Shown: in pieces, positions 8,416 through 17,181 of the stretch
How positions within the stretch are numbered: position 1 is the stretch's first letter
Layout: each line of letters starts with the position of its first letter
DNA from: Clostridiales bacterium oral taxon 876 str. F0540
GTDB taxonomy: Bacteria; Bacillota; Clostridia; Clostridiales; Clostridiaceae
Length of the DNA stretch: 64,000 nucleotides
Assembly: GCA_000466585.1 (NCBI GenBank)
Contig: KE993473.1
Location: 214,653 to 278,652 of the forward strand
Direction: 5' to 3'
Made by a program: the position numbers and the translations under genes
The notes under the pieces: generated by a model
What the model was told of the DNA's origin: nothing
The model's database searches: none
The model's input: the letters and a program-made list of their open reading frames with translations, nothing else

Positions 8416-9612
8416 CTATGATGATAAATTACTCTTAGCATCTACACGCTTATTTAGCATTTCTACCATTATAACCATAAGCACAAGTATACTGCCGGTG
8501 TAGAAAGGCATAAGTGAATATCCTATATGCGATGCCAAAATACCAAATAGAGGCGGCATAAAGGTGCTCCCTATGTATGCGCATGCCATTTGTACACCCA
8601 TAATTGATTGAGAATACTCTGCCCCGAAGTTCATTGGAGTTTCATGCAGCATACTTGGATATATTGGTGCACAACCTATTCCAGTCATTACGAAACCTAT
8701 AAGTGATGCAACTTGCCCAAAAGGAAGCATAATTAAAATTATACCTGCTGCAATTAATGCTTCTCCCAGCCTAATCATTTGTCTGTTGCTCAGCTTGAGT
8801 GTAATGAAGCCTGACAAGAATCTGCCAAAAGTAATACCAAAATAAAAAAGTGATGCCCATTTTGCAGCTGTTTCTGCCTGAATTCCGTGAGTCATAACTG
8901 CAAAACTGCTTCCCCATAGCCCCGTTGTCGCTTCTATGGAACAGTAGCAGAAGAAGGCTATTAAAGCATGCTTTGCACCGGGAAGCTTTAGAAGCTCCTT
9001 TTTACTTATTGCTTTATGCACCTGCTCTTGATCACTACTAGATTGGTCATTATTAGCCGGTACTGCCTTCTTCCAAAATGGCAAGGTAATAACTAATATA
9101 ACGACAAGGCTAAACTGAATAATTGCAACAATACGGTAACCTAACTGAAATATAGCTCCTCTCTCTAAGCAATACGACATAATTATTGGCCCTGTCATAG
9201 CTCCTACTCCCCAAAAGCAGTGAAGCCAGCTCATATGTTTTGCCTTATATTTCAGCGCTACAAAGTTATTGAGAGCGGCGTCTACTGAACCGGCTCCAAG
9301 TCCTAATGGAACTGCAAACAGGCAAAGCTGAAAAAACTTATTGCTTATAGAAAAACCTAATAATGCAGCTGCAGTCAGCAATACGCTGATGCAGGTGACC
9401 AAACCTGTTCCAAATTTTCTAATAACCTTATCACTGAATAAGCTTGATATAATAGTTCCTCCAGCTATAATCATTGAAACAATCCCGGCATAGGATATCG
9501 GTACTCCCATGCTTGGATACATAGATGGCCATGCTGATCCTAACAAGGAATCCGGCAATCCAAGGCTAATAAATGCAATATAAATAATAATTAATAGAAC
9601 TGTTAATACCAT
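8416..9612 (-). CDS. Major facilitator superfamily transporter
   Basis: A 398-residue transporter with about twelve transmembrane helices and a hydrophilic central loop (around residues 185-205). The pattern SLGLPDSLLGSAWPSMY at the start and DAALNNFVALKY after helix 4 match the FucP-like MFS group. The start overlaps the end of the regulator gene by 10 bases, which suggests translational coupling. The substrate is probably a sugar, given the ROK regulator partner, but this is inference. Confidence 0.85.
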   Translation of the reverse strand: MVLTVLLIIIYIAFISLGLPDSLLGSAWPSMYPSMGVPISYAGIVSMIIAGGTIISSLFSDKVIRKFGTGLVTCISVLLTAAALLGFSISNKFFQLCLFAVPLGLGAGSVDAALNNFVALKYKAKHMSWLHCFWGVGAMTGPIIMSYCLERGAIFQLGYRIVAIIQFSLVVILVITLPFWKKAVPANNDQSSSDQEQVHKAISKKELLKLPGAKHALIAFFCYCSIEATTGLWGSSFAVMTHGIQAETAAKWASLFYFGITFGRFLSGFITLKLSNRQMIRLGEALIAAGIILIMLPFGQVASLIGFVMTGIGCAPIYPSMLHETPMNFGAEYSQSIMGVQMACAYIGSTFMPPLFGILASHIGYSLMPFYTGSILVLMVIMVEMLNKRVDAKSNLSS

Positions 9613-10619
9613 TCTTTAACTCCCCCATTTTTATCTAATCTACTTAGTGCTATATGAACCATTCCATATTCAAAGTCTTTTTCAATGTTCTTTTCAAACT
9701 GAATGTTTGGTAAAAAATTCCCCTTAAGAAGCTCTCGAACTCTCATTACTAACTCCTTTAAGATATCTTCTGTCAAAAAATCTCCATAAAACACAATGAG
9801 CTCCGGAGCTAGAACACAACTATACACAACTACAATTTGGCTAAGCATAAGAACTACTTCTTCGGGATTACTATAATTTACCTCATTCCAAGAAGGACTT
9901 GATGGCAACATCCCAACTTCTCCCGCAAAATTTTTACATCCCTTGTATATATCTCCTTTTATAATAACACCTGCTCCCGGTCCATGTACTCGAGGATAAT
10001 AAAGACCAACCACTGTTTGTACTGTTTTTATATTTTGACGTGTGTAAAATCCACATACGGCAGCATTTATGTCATTTTCGTAGAATACCGGAACCCTGTA
10101 TTTTTCTTTATAATAAGATAAGAATTTATCTCCAACAATGTCCGGGTAATCATGTACATAAATCACCCCATTTTCCTCTTCCCCGGGAAGACCAAATACT
10201 ATTTCAGAAATATTTTCGTATGTTTTAAAAACTATCTCTATCCACTTATCAAAACTATCTGTAACAACATTTGCGTAATATTCTTTTTTGCGTTCCAAGC
10301 ACTCTCCAAAAGAATTAATAATCAGCATATGAAATAGATTTCGATTATTATCTGCATACCCATAAATTATGATTGCTTTTCTATAATTTCCGTTATAGAT
10401 ATATTGTTTTGACGGCCTGCCGCCATTAGATGGAACTTCATCCCCTTCTATCACTTCTCCCGAGGTAACCATTTCACTTATAAGGGCGTTAACTGTAACT
10501 ACACTTAATTCTGTTAATGAAGCCAATTCTGGTTTTGTAGCTTTTCTATTCTCTTTTAAAACTTGTCTTAAGATATTCTTATTTATCTCCTTCATCTGAG
10601 TTCGGTCAGCCTTTAACAA
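9603..10619 (-). CDS. ROK-family transcriptional regulator
   Basis: A 338-residue repressor-type ROK protein (NagC/XylR group). A winged helix-turn-helix (about 10-70: ILRQVLKENRKATKPELASLTELSVVTVNALI, then GGRPSKQY) precedes a ROK sugar-binding domain with ENDINAAVCGFY and GEVGMLP. The usual zinc motif CxCGxxGC after GEVG is absent, so this is a divergent ROK protein that may not bind sugar in the standard way. It is co-transcribed with the downstream MFS transporter, which it probably controls. The start at 10619 has GGAGG upstream. Confidence 0.85.
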   Translation of the reverse strand: MLKADRTQMKEINKNILRQVLKENRKATKPELASLTELSVVTVNALISEMVTSGEVIEGDEVPSNGGRPSKQYIYNGNYRKAIIIYGYADNNRNLFHMLIINSFGECLERKKEYYANVVTDSFDKWIEIVFKTYENISEIVFGLPGEEENGVIYVHDYPDIVGDKFLSYYKEKYRVPVFYENDINAAVCGFYTRQNIKTVQTVVGLYYPRVHGPGAGVIIKGDIYKGCKNFAGEVGMLPSSPSWNEVNYSNPEEVVLMLSQIVVVYSCVLAPELIVFYGDFLTEDILKELVMRVRELLKGNFLPNIQFEKNIEKDFEYGMVHIALSRLDKNGGVKEWY

Positions 10620-10783
10620 TTATTTATCCTCCTGCATTTTGTTCTCTATGAATATCATAACAGTAAAAACTCAAACTTTATATGTTCACTTTATAAAGTC
10701 ACTATATTAAGTGTATATTAAAGTATATTCACTGTCAATAGCTGGCAGAAGAAATGTTACTCATAAATTTTATAATATTAAAA

Positions 10784-10803
10784 AGGCTGTCTCAGAACAG
10801 CCT
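10784..10803 (-). terminator. Rho-independent terminator
   Basis: On the minus strand AGGCTGT-loop-ACAGCCT is followed by TTTTTAAT, 30 bases after the stop of the nitroreductase-like gene. Confidence 0.85.
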
Positions 10804-10832
10804 AAACCAATTATATAAATATTCTTCACTAA

Positions 10833-11687
10833 CTATTTTACCCAGCTAATAACATACTCTGTATTTTCATCCAACGCCTTAATATCAGGATGAACCTTCT
10901 TGAAGCTTCCGTTAATTCCTGCCTCCCTTAAGGTTAAATCAAGATGACACACAGCTATTCCAATATCTACTCTCTGCATGTCAAATCCCATACCTTTGCT
11001 ATATCCTGGCGTATGTTTTAAATATATATGAAGGTTGTTTTCATCCTTCACTATTCTCCAAGGCTGCTTATTGGAAGCTGAAGGAGCAAGCCTTACCATT
11101 TCTAACGCCTCTTTATACACTCCCGCTTCACTTTCGGATAAGGGTTTATCAAAGTTTTCACTATAGAATAGTTCTTCAAAAGCTTTTCTGTTTTTTGAAC
11201 CGGCCACAGTTCTCATCAATGAACCTATTAATCCTTCTTTTTCTTTTGGATAACCTACCGGAGTTACGATAGGCAAAATCTCACTTTCCTTTAACTCCAT
11301 AGCTTTTGCAAACTCTCCCTTTTTAAAGGTTCCCCCAAGCCAGCAGGTGCCAAGCCCTAGGGATGTAGCATATAATACAAACTGTTCCAATTCATATCCA
11401 AGCTGCTCAATACTCATACCTTCATTGTTGATTACTGCTGCTACAAAAGAAGATACTCCTCGTATAATTCCATAAGTACCAAGCTTAATATCCTTGCTTT
11501 CAAAGTCCTTAATGTCTATAAGCTTATAGCGAACCTTGGAATCAAAAGGTCCTTTTAAGTTTCTAAGGCACTCTTCCAAGCTGTTTCGTAAGCTGCTATC
11601 TAGTGATTTTGAATCATAGCTTCTAACTGATATTCTTTTCTTAATTATCTCTGTTACAGGCTTGTTAAAAATCATGTTACTTTCCAT
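10833..11687 (-). CDS. TM1586-type nitroreductase family protein
   Basis: A 284-residue protein made of two nitroreductase-like halves. The first carries KRISVRSYDSKSL and the second has RLAPSASNKQPWRIV, which contacts FMN in the family. The middle part has LGLGTCWLGGTFKKGEF. This layout matches the putative TM nitroreductase family (one chain with two pseudo-repeats). It should be a flavin oxidoreductase of unknown substrate. The ATG at 11687 has GGAGAGG 5 bases upstream. It is monocistronic with its own terminator. Confidence 0.82.
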   Translation of the reverse strand: MESNMIFNKPVTEIIKKRISVRSYDSKSLDSSLRNSLEECLRNLKGPFDSKVRYKLIDIKDFESKDIKLGTYGIIRGVSSFVAAVINNEGMSIEQLGYELEQFVLYATSLGLGTCWLGGTFKKGEFAKAMELKESEILPIVTPVGYPKEKEGLIGSLMRTVAGSKNRKAFEELFYSENFDKPLSESEAGVYKEALEMVRLAPSASNKQPWRIVKDENNLHIYLKHTPGYSKGMGFDMQRVDIGIAVCHLDLTLREAGINGSFKKVHPDIKALDENTEYVISWVK

Positions 11688-11815
11688 CAATACCTCTCCG
11701 TTTCCCTAATTATTTAAATATATATAATATTATATTCTCAAAAATAAATATCAAGCAATATTGTATCTTAAAAAGGACTGCAATATAATTATGATTATAA
11801 CTATTAATAAAGATG

Positions 11816-11936
11816 GTTGAAGTCCTAAATGGATTTTAGCAGGTAGCTTATGAGCGAAGCGAATGTCTTAAGCTACCCAGTGCCCAAGGAAGCGAGTGCT
11901 CTAGATTACCCACTGTTTCGACTGAAAGGAGAAAAT
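11816..11936 (+). promoter_or_regulatory. Structured leader element (copy C) before the RpiR regulator
   Basis: Hairpin 1 pairs 11816-11825 with 11831-11840. The second arm differs from copy B, yet every pair is kept through G-U wobbles. The loop is TAAAT. Hairpin 2 pairs 11842-11850 with 11869-11877 perfectly; its loop contains CGAAG, which can pair with TTTCG at 11916-11920. A further 30 bases carry a second GGAAGCGAG, closed by CAGTG/CACTG (11878 and 11911). The leader ends in CTGAAAGGAG, 8 bases before the start codon. The frame is open through it, but the pattern is that of RNA structure, not protein. Confidence 0.65.
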
Positions 11937-11939
11937 TTT

Positions 11940-12794
11940 ATGCCAGACGATAATAAAGGCTGCCTGGATAGGATAAAAGAAACTTATACTTCATTAAATA
12001 CAGCTGAAAAGAAAGTTGCTCAATATATACTTGAAAATCCAAAAGAAATAATACATATCTCAATAACAGAGCTTGCAGATAACAGCAGCGCCAGTGAAAC
12101 AACAGTTTTTAGGCTGTGCAATAAGCTTGGCTACAAAGGCTATCAGGATTTAAAGATAAATTTGGCTGCAGCTATTGTTGATCCTATTGAAAATATTTAT
12201 GAAGAGATAAAAGAAAATGATGATATGTATATCTTAATGCATAAAATCATGGCTTCAAATATTTATAGCATTGAAAATACCTTCAAAATAAATAAAAGCT
12301 CAGAACTTGAGAAAGCCGTATCCATGATTTTAAAAGCCCAAAGAATTATGTTTTTCGGAATGGGAGGCTCAGGGATAATAGCCCAGGATGCTCACCACAA
12401 ATTTCTTAGAACAGGGCTAAACTGTGTTTCTGCCTCAGACTCTCACTGGCAGGCAATGTACGCCTCCATGTCTAATGAAAATGATGTTATAATTGCTTTT
12501 TCAAATTCAGGAAGCAACAAGGAATTGATTGAAACTATAAACCTTGCAAGGCAAAAGAGAATAAATATTATTTCGATTACAAGCAATGCAAAATCTCCCA
12601 TATCAAAAGTTTCAGACATAACACTGGTATGCTACGGAAATGAGTCCATGTTTAGAAGCGAAGCAATGGAATCTAGAATAACCTCCTTAGCCCTTATCGA
12701 CTGTCTTTATGTTGGGGTAGCTATAAAAAGAAAAGCAGAGACTCTTAAAAGTCTCGAAGATATGAGAAGAGGTATTGCTCTTAAAAGATTTTAA
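11940..12794 (+). CDS. RpiR/MurR-family regulator of the gluconate locus
   Basis: A 284-residue protein with an N-terminal RpiR helix-turn-helix (about 1-80; YILENPKEIIHISITELA then ASETTVFRLCNKLGYKGYQDLK) and a C-terminal SIS sugar-phosphate-binding domain (about 120-250; FFGMGGSG and AFSNSGSNKELIE). SIS domains in this family sense phosphosugars, here most likely 6-phosphogluconate. It lies upstream of gntK with its own terminator, so it is probably transcribed separately. The ATG at 11940 is chosen because GGAG lies 8 bases before it. The open frame upstream is the leader RNA. Confidence 0.9.
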   Translation: MPDDNKGCLDRIKETYTSLNTAEKKVAQYILENPKEIIHISITELADNSSASETTVFRLCNKLGYKGYQDLKINLAAAIVDPIENIYEEIKENDDMYILMHKIMASNIYSIENTFKINKSSELEKAVSMILKAQRIMFFGMGGSGIIAQDAHHKFLRTGLNCVSASDSHWQAMYASMSNENDVIIAFSNSGSNKELIETINLARQKRINIISITSNAKSPISKVSDITLVCYGNESMFRSEAMESRITSLALIDCLYVGVAIKRKAETLKSLEDMRRGIALKRF

Positions 12795-12820
12795 TCAGCA
12801 TCAATGTATGCTGATTTTTT
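12794..12820 (+). terminator. Rho-independent terminator of the RpiR gene
   Basis: ATCAGCAT (12794-12801) pairs with ATGCTGAT (12808-12815), followed by a T run. It overlaps the stop codon of the regulator gene. Confidence 0.9.
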
Positions 12821-12825
12821 TATGT

Positions 12826-12939
12826 AAAAAATTTTTTCTTGCTTTTAAAAATCAACATGCTATAATATAAACAAAGAAAATTTTTTTCATATTTAACTTA
12901 TGTACAAGCATAAAGTATTAATAAAGAAAAAAATTTTTA
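12826..12939 (+). promoter_or_regulatory. gntK promoter and probable RpiR operators
   Basis: A sigma-A-like promoter is seen: TTGCTT at 12839-12844, a 16-base spacer, TATAAT at 12861-12866. Three related A/T blocks surround it: AAAAAATTTTTTC at 12826, GAAAATTTTTTTC at 12876 and GAAAAAAATTTTTA at 12926. GAAA-N-TTTC-like palindromes are the usual RpiR-family sites, so these are candidate operators for the regulator just upstream. The leader of about 160 bases runs to the gntK start. Confidence 0.55.
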
Positions 12940-13030
12940 TAGGTTGATATATTTTTCATATCTTTGTATAGGTTATTCTATACCTTTACAATACTATGTT
13001 TGTAAACGATTTATATAAGGGAGGGCTATT

Positions 13031-14560
13031 ATGAAGTATATTATTGGGGTTGATATTGGTACAACCAGCACAAAATCAATTGCCTTTGATTTGGATGGAA
13101 ACGTTATTTCAAAACAAAATATTTTATATCCTATCTACAATCCTGAACCTTCATGGAGTGAACAAAGTCCTGTTGAAATGCTTAATGCTGTTGTTGAGTC
13201 TATCAAAGGTGTAGTTTCCGATAATAACACAAAGGGCAACGAACTTTTAGGTATTTCCTTCAGCAGTGCAATGCACAGTGTTATAGCTATGGATAAAGAT
13301 GGAAAACCTTTAACAGATTGTATTATATGGGCTGATACCAGAAGCAAAGACTATGCTGATAAGATAAAAAATAGCAAAGAAGGCCATGAAATTTATATGA
13401 GGACCGGAACACCTATTCATCCTATGTCCCCTCTTTGCAAGCTTTGCTGGCTTAGAGACAATATGGCTGATATATTTAATAAAACCTATAAATTTATATC
13501 TATAAAGGAATATGTATTCTTCAAGTTCTTTGGTGAATACATAGTTGACCATTCCATAGCTTCTGCAACAGGTTTATTTGATATATACGATTTGAAATGG
13601 AATAAAACTGCTTTAGATTTGGTTGGTATTACTGAAGACAAATTGTCTGCTCCTGTTTCAACAACCTACAGTATTAAAGGTTTAAACAAGGAATATGCAA
13701 CCTATATGGATATATCTATAGATACACCTTTTACTGTAGGGGCAAGCGATGGCTGTCTTGCTAACCTTGGTGCAAATGCAATTAAAAAGGGTGATGCCGC
13801 AGTCACAATAGGAACAAGCGGTGCTATAAGAATTATATCTGATAAGGCCAAAAATGATGAAGCTGAAAGAATCTTCAGCTACATTTTAAGTGAGGAGCAT
13901 TATGTTCTTGGAGGTCCTGTCAATAATGGAGGAATAGTTTTTAGATGGTTTAGAGACAACTTCTCTCCATTAGAATTAGAAGCAGCTAAAAAACTTGATA
14001 TCGATACTTATGAAATTATGACTGATGAAGCAGCAAAGGTAGCTCCCGGGTCGGACGGCCTTATATTCCTGCCTTATCTTTTGGGTGAAAGAGCTCCTCA
14101 CTGGGATGCTTATTCCAAAGGTGTATACTTTGGTATTAATATAAAGCATAAAAGAGAACATTTCTTAAGAGCATTATTAGAAGGGGTGATATATGGGGTA
14201 TATAGCGTTGGAAAAGCTCTTCAAGAAACAACTGGGGAAATAGACACAATTTATGCAACAGGAGGTTTTGTACGTTCTGAGCTTTGGGTACAAATGCTTG
14301 CTGATGTATTTAATAAAAAAGTAGTAATTGCTGAAAGCTACGAAAGCTCATGTCTTGGTGCAGCTGTACTAGGAATGAAATCACTAGGAATCATAAATAA
14401 CATAGAAGAAGTAGAAAAACTAGTACCTATATCAAAGACCTTTGAGCCTGATGCAAAGAATCATAAGGCTTACATGAAAAACTTTGCAGTATACGAAAGA
14501 CTTTACGGAAAGCTCAAAGAAGAATTTTATAATATCAGTTTAATTCAAGAAGAAAATTAG
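13031..14560 (+). CDS. gntK: Gluconokinase (FGGY family)
   Basis: Phosphorylates gluconate to 6-phosphogluconate with ATP in the cytoplasm. The 509-residue length and the FGGY kinase layout fit: an N-terminal phosphate-binding motif (GVDIGTTSTKSIAFD), a conserved WADTR, and a C-terminal ATP-site segment (ATGGFVRSELWVQMLADVF). Assignment to gluconate rather than xylulose rests on similarity to the Gram-positive FGGY gluconokinases and on the next genes, a GntP permease and 6-phosphogluconate dehydrogenase. GGGAGG precedes the ATG. The gene ends directly against the leader element before gntP. Confidence 0.92.
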   Translation: MKYIIGVDIGTTSTKSIAFDLDGNVISKQNILYPIYNPEPSWSEQSPVEMLNAVVESIKGVVSDNNTKGNELLGISFSSAMHSVIAMDKDGKPLTDCIIWADTRSKDYADKIKNSKEGHEIYMRTGTPIHPMSPLCKLCWLRDNMADIFNKTYKFISIKEYVFFKFFGEYIVDHSIASATGLFDIYDLKWNKTALDLVGITEDKLSAPVSTTYSIKGLNKEYATYMDISIDTPFTVGASDGCLANLGANAIKKGDAAVTIGTSGAIRIISDKAKNDEAERIFSYILSEEHYVLGGPVNNGGIVFRWFRDNFSPLELEAAKKLDIDTYEIMTDEAAKVAPGSDGLIFLPYLLGERAPHWDAYSKGVYFGINIKHKREHFLRALLEGVIYGVYSVGKALQETTGEIDTIYATGGFVRSELWVQMLADVFNKKVVIAESYESSCLGAAVLGMKSLGIINNIEEVEKLVPISKTFEPDAKNHKAYMKNFAVYERLYGKLKEEFYNISLIQEEN

Positions 14561-14561
14561 G

Positions 14562-14650
14562 AGGTTAAAGCCCTAAATGGGCTTTAACGAGCAATTAGCG
14601 AGCGGGAGCGAGTAATCTTTGATTGCTCAGTGCTTCCGACTAAAAGGAGG
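14562..14650 (+). promoter_or_regulatory. Structured leader element (copy D) between gntK and gntP
   Basis: This is the clearest copy. Hairpin 1 pairs 14564-14573 with 14579-14588 around TAAAT. Compared with copy B, two pairs have changed together (G-C to A-T, and T-A to C-G). Hairpin 2 pairs 14589-14597 with 14620-14628. Its loop has GCGAGCGGGAGCGAG, in which CGGGAG can pair with CTTCCG at 14633-14638 (six pairs, one wobble). The element is bounded by TAGGAGG at 14558-14564, overlapping the gntK stop codon, and AAAAGGAGG at 14642-14650, which is the gntP ribosome binding site. Confidence 0.7.
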
Positions 14651-14659
14651 AATTTACTT

Positions 14660-15973
14660 ATGCCATTAGTGGTTGTCGGTATTGGTGTTATTTTATTATT
14701 AATATTAATGATTGGCTTTAAGCTTAACGGTTTTGTTTCTTTAATTCTTGTCGCTCTTGCAGTTGGTATTTTAGAAGGGATGCCTCTTCCTAAGGTTGTA
14801 AGCTCTATAACCGGCGGAGTAGGCGGTACTCTCGGAAGCTTAGCCCTTATACTTGGCTTTGGTGCTATGCTTGGAAAGATGATGGCTGACAGCGGAGCAG
14901 CTTCAAGAATAGCTACAACACTTATCAAGAAATTTGGTAAAAAGAGAATTCAATGGGCAGTTGTTATTACTGGATTTGTAGTTGGTATAGCATTATTTTA
15001 CGAAATAGGTTTCGTACTTCTTATACCTCTAGTATTTTCTATAGCTGCTGAGTCCGGATTGCCTCTTCTTTATATAGGAGTGCCTATGGCTGCTGCTTTA
15101 TCAGTTACTCACGGATTTTTACCACCACATCCGGGACCAACAGCAATTGCTGGAGTTTATAAGGCTGATATAGCTAAAACCCTGCTATACGGTATAGTTA
15201 TTGCTATCCCTACAGTTATTGTAGCAGGACCTGTATTTACATTATTTTTAAAGAAAATGGAACATCCTATTCCTACAAACCTTTATAATCCAAAGAAATT
15301 TACAGAAGAAGAGATGCCTGGCTTTGGAGTAAGCATATTTACTGCTTTAGTTCCGGTTATATTGATGGCTCTTAGAGCAATTATAACAATTGCAGCTCCA
15401 AAATCATCACTTATTCCTTTTGTGACTTTCCTTGGTGATCCAACAATAGCATTATTAATCTCCGTAATTATTGCTTTATTTACTTTCGGACTTAACAAAG
15501 GAAAGAAAATGCCTGAAATCAACAAGACCTTGACTGAATCCATAGCTTCAATAGCAATGATAATGCTAATCATCGGCGGCGGCGGAGCCTTTAAACAAGT
15601 GCTTGTAGACAGCGGAGTTGATAAATATATTAAAGTATTAATGACAGGCTCACATCTTTCACCTCTTATATTAGCTTGGCTTATAGCAGCTGTATTAAGA
15701 ATAGCTCTTGGTTCAGCTACAGTAGCAGGTATGACTGCAGCTGGTATTGCAGCACCTCTAGTAGGCATGGGTCACGTAAGCCCTGAGCTTATGGTTTTAG
15801 CAACCGGTGCAGGAAGTTTAATATTCTCACACGTAAATGACCCTGGATTCTGGATATTTAAAGAATACTTTAATCTTTCAATACCTGAAACTTTAAAATC
15901 CTGGTCAGTACTTGAAACTTTAATATCAGTTATGGGACTAGTTCTTGTTTTAATAGCAAGTGTTCTAATTTAG
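14660..15973 (+). CDS. gntP: GntP-family gluconate permease
   Basis: An inner-membrane gluconate:H+ symporter of 437 residues with about 12-14 hydrophobic helices. Segments typical of the GntP family include TGGVGGTLGSLALILGFGAM, the loop HGFLPPHPGPTAIA and the C-terminal FSHVNDPGFWI. It supplies the substrate for the upstream kinase. The ATG at 14660 follows AAGGAGG by 9 bases. The ribosome binding site belongs to the conserved leader element, so expression may be tuned separately from gntK. Confidence 0.93.
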   Translation: MPLVVVGIGVILLLILMIGFKLNGFVSLILVALAVGILEGMPLPKVVSSITGGVGGTLGSLALILGFGAMLGKMMADSGAASRIATTLIKKFGKKRIQWAVVITGFVVGIALFYEIGFVLLIPLVFSIAAESGLPLLYIGVPMAAALSVTHGFLPPHPGPTAIAGVYKADIAKTLLYGIVIAIPTVIVAGPVFTLFLKKMEHPIPTNLYNPKKFTEEEMPGFGVSIFTALVPVILMALRAIITIAAPKSSLIPFVTFLGDPTIALLISVIIALFTFGLNKGKKMPEINKTLTESIASIAMIMLIIGGGGAFKQVLVDSGVDKYIKVLMTGSHLSPLILAWLIAAVLRIALGSATVAGMTAAGIAAPLVGMGHVSPELMVLATGAGSLIFSHVNDPGFWIFKEYFNLSIPETLKSWSVLETLISVMGLVLVLIASVLI

Positions 15974-15989
15974 CTTTAAATTTTACACA

Positions 15990-16030
15990 AATATAAAGTG
16001 TACGCAAAGCCCTTGTGTACACTTTATATT
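15990..16030 (+). terminator. Strong intercistronic hairpin between gntP and gnd
   Basis: A perfect 14-base inverted repeat (AATATAAAGTGTAC at 15990-16003, GTACACTTTATATT at 16017-16030) with a 13-base loop. No U run follows, so it may be a weak terminator or an mRNA-stabilising or processing site that lowers gnd relative to gntP. Confidence 0.5.
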
Positions 16031-16060
16031 TCATTAATAAGTGAAGGGATGATGGACGAA

Positions 16061-16960
16061 ATGAATATTGGAATAGTTGGACTTGGGAAAATGGGTTATA
16101 ATATAGCACTAAATTTACTAAGAAATAAACACACCGTTTTTGCCTATGATACTCTTAAAGAAAATGTGGACAATATAATAAACGAGGGCGCTGAGGGTGC
16201 CTACAGCTTAAAAGCTATGGTAGAAAAAATGCCAAAAAGGCGTGTAATATGGCTTATGGTTCCGGCTGGGGGAATAGTAGATTCAGTCATAAATGAATTA
16301 GCTAATTATCTAGAACCTAACGACATAATAATTGACGGCGGAAACTCTAATTATAAAGACTCAATAAAAAGATATGAACTTTTAAAGGAAAAACAAATTG
16401 ACTTTATTGATTGCGGAACAAGCGGCGGAACTTCCGGAGCTCTGCAGGGAGCCTGCACAATGATAGGCGGAGAAAATGAAGCAGTTAAATACTGCGAACA
16501 GATTTTTAAAGATATTTCTGTAGAAAATGGATACCTTCATGTTGGAAAACCAGGCAGCGGTCATTTTACTAAAATGGTACATAACGGTATAGAATACGGT
16601 ATGATGCAGGCCATTGCTGAAGGTTTTGAAGTTTTGGAAAAAAGTGATTTTGATATAGATTATGAAAAGGTTGCTAAGGTGTGGAACAACGGCTCAGTTA
16701 TCAGAAGCTGGCTTATGGAACTCACAGAATCAGCCTTTAATAAAGATAAAAATCTAGATAATATTAAAGGAACAATGTACTCTTCCGGTGAAGGAAAATG
16801 GACTGTTGAAACAGCACTTGACCTAGGGGTTCCTACTCCTGTTATAGCAATGTCTCTTATGATGAGATATCGTTCCCTGCAGGATGACACCTTTACAGGG
16901 AAAGTCGTAGCTGCTCTTAGAAATGAATTTGGCGGACATGCTGTTGAAAAAAATAATTAA
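16061..16960 (+). CDS. gnd: 6-phosphogluconate dehydrogenase (decarboxylating)
   Basis: Converts 6-phosphogluconate to ribulose 5-phosphate and CO2, producing NAD(P)H. It is 299 residues long, the short form (GndA/YqeC type) and not the 470-residue enzyme. The dinucleotide-binding motif is GIVGLGKMGYNIA. Substrate motifs are DGGNSNYKDS and CGTSGGTSGALQGACTMIGG, with the catalytic-site KMVHNGIEYGMMQ. The start at 16061 gives the family-typical MNIGIVGLG N-terminus; two nearby upstream ATGs are too close to the AAGGG. It completes the gluconate pathway of this locus. Confidence 0.92.
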   Translation: MNIGIVGLGKMGYNIALNLLRNKHTVFAYDTLKENVDNIINEGAEGAYSLKAMVEKMPKRRVIWLMVPAGGIVDSVINELANYLEPNDIIIDGGNSNYKDSIKRYELLKEKQIDFIDCGTSGGTSGALQGACTMIGGENEAVKYCEQIFKDISVENGYLHVGKPGSGHFTKMVHNGIEYGMMQAIAEGFEVLEKSDFDIDYEKVAKVWNNGSVIRSWLMELTESAFNKDKNLDNIKGTMYSSGEGKWTVETALDLGVPTPVIAMSLMMRYRSLQDDTFTGKVVAALRNEFGGHAVEKNN

Positions 16961-17036
16961 AGGATTATCATTTTTAAACTATTAATTATATTCTACTATT
17001 GATTTTTTAATAATAATATTCTTAAGAGTATTTATG

Positions 17037-17069
17037 GGAGCCTCAACTTACATAATGTTCGAGGTCTCC
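17037..17069. terminator. Possible terminator
   Basis: GGAGCCTC near 17037 pairs with GAGGTCTCC ending at 17069, with one bulged base. It lies between the convergent gnd and the small membrane protein gene. Confidence 0.4.
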
Positions 17070-17181
17070 TGCTTTATCTCTGGAGTTTTTATTTTTCTAC
17101 GTAACATTCTTAACCAAACTTCTTTTTAACAATGAATTTCTTTCGTAGCAGCACTTTCCTTAAGCACATGGAATTTGTTTA

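Noticed and set aside
11850..11939. In-frame extension of the RpiR regulator with LFRLKG, similar to the frame before the AraC-type gene
   Set aside because: The shared residues come from the conserved leader RNA (TTTCGACTGAAAGG). Copy D is read in another frame, so it is not a conserved protein segment.
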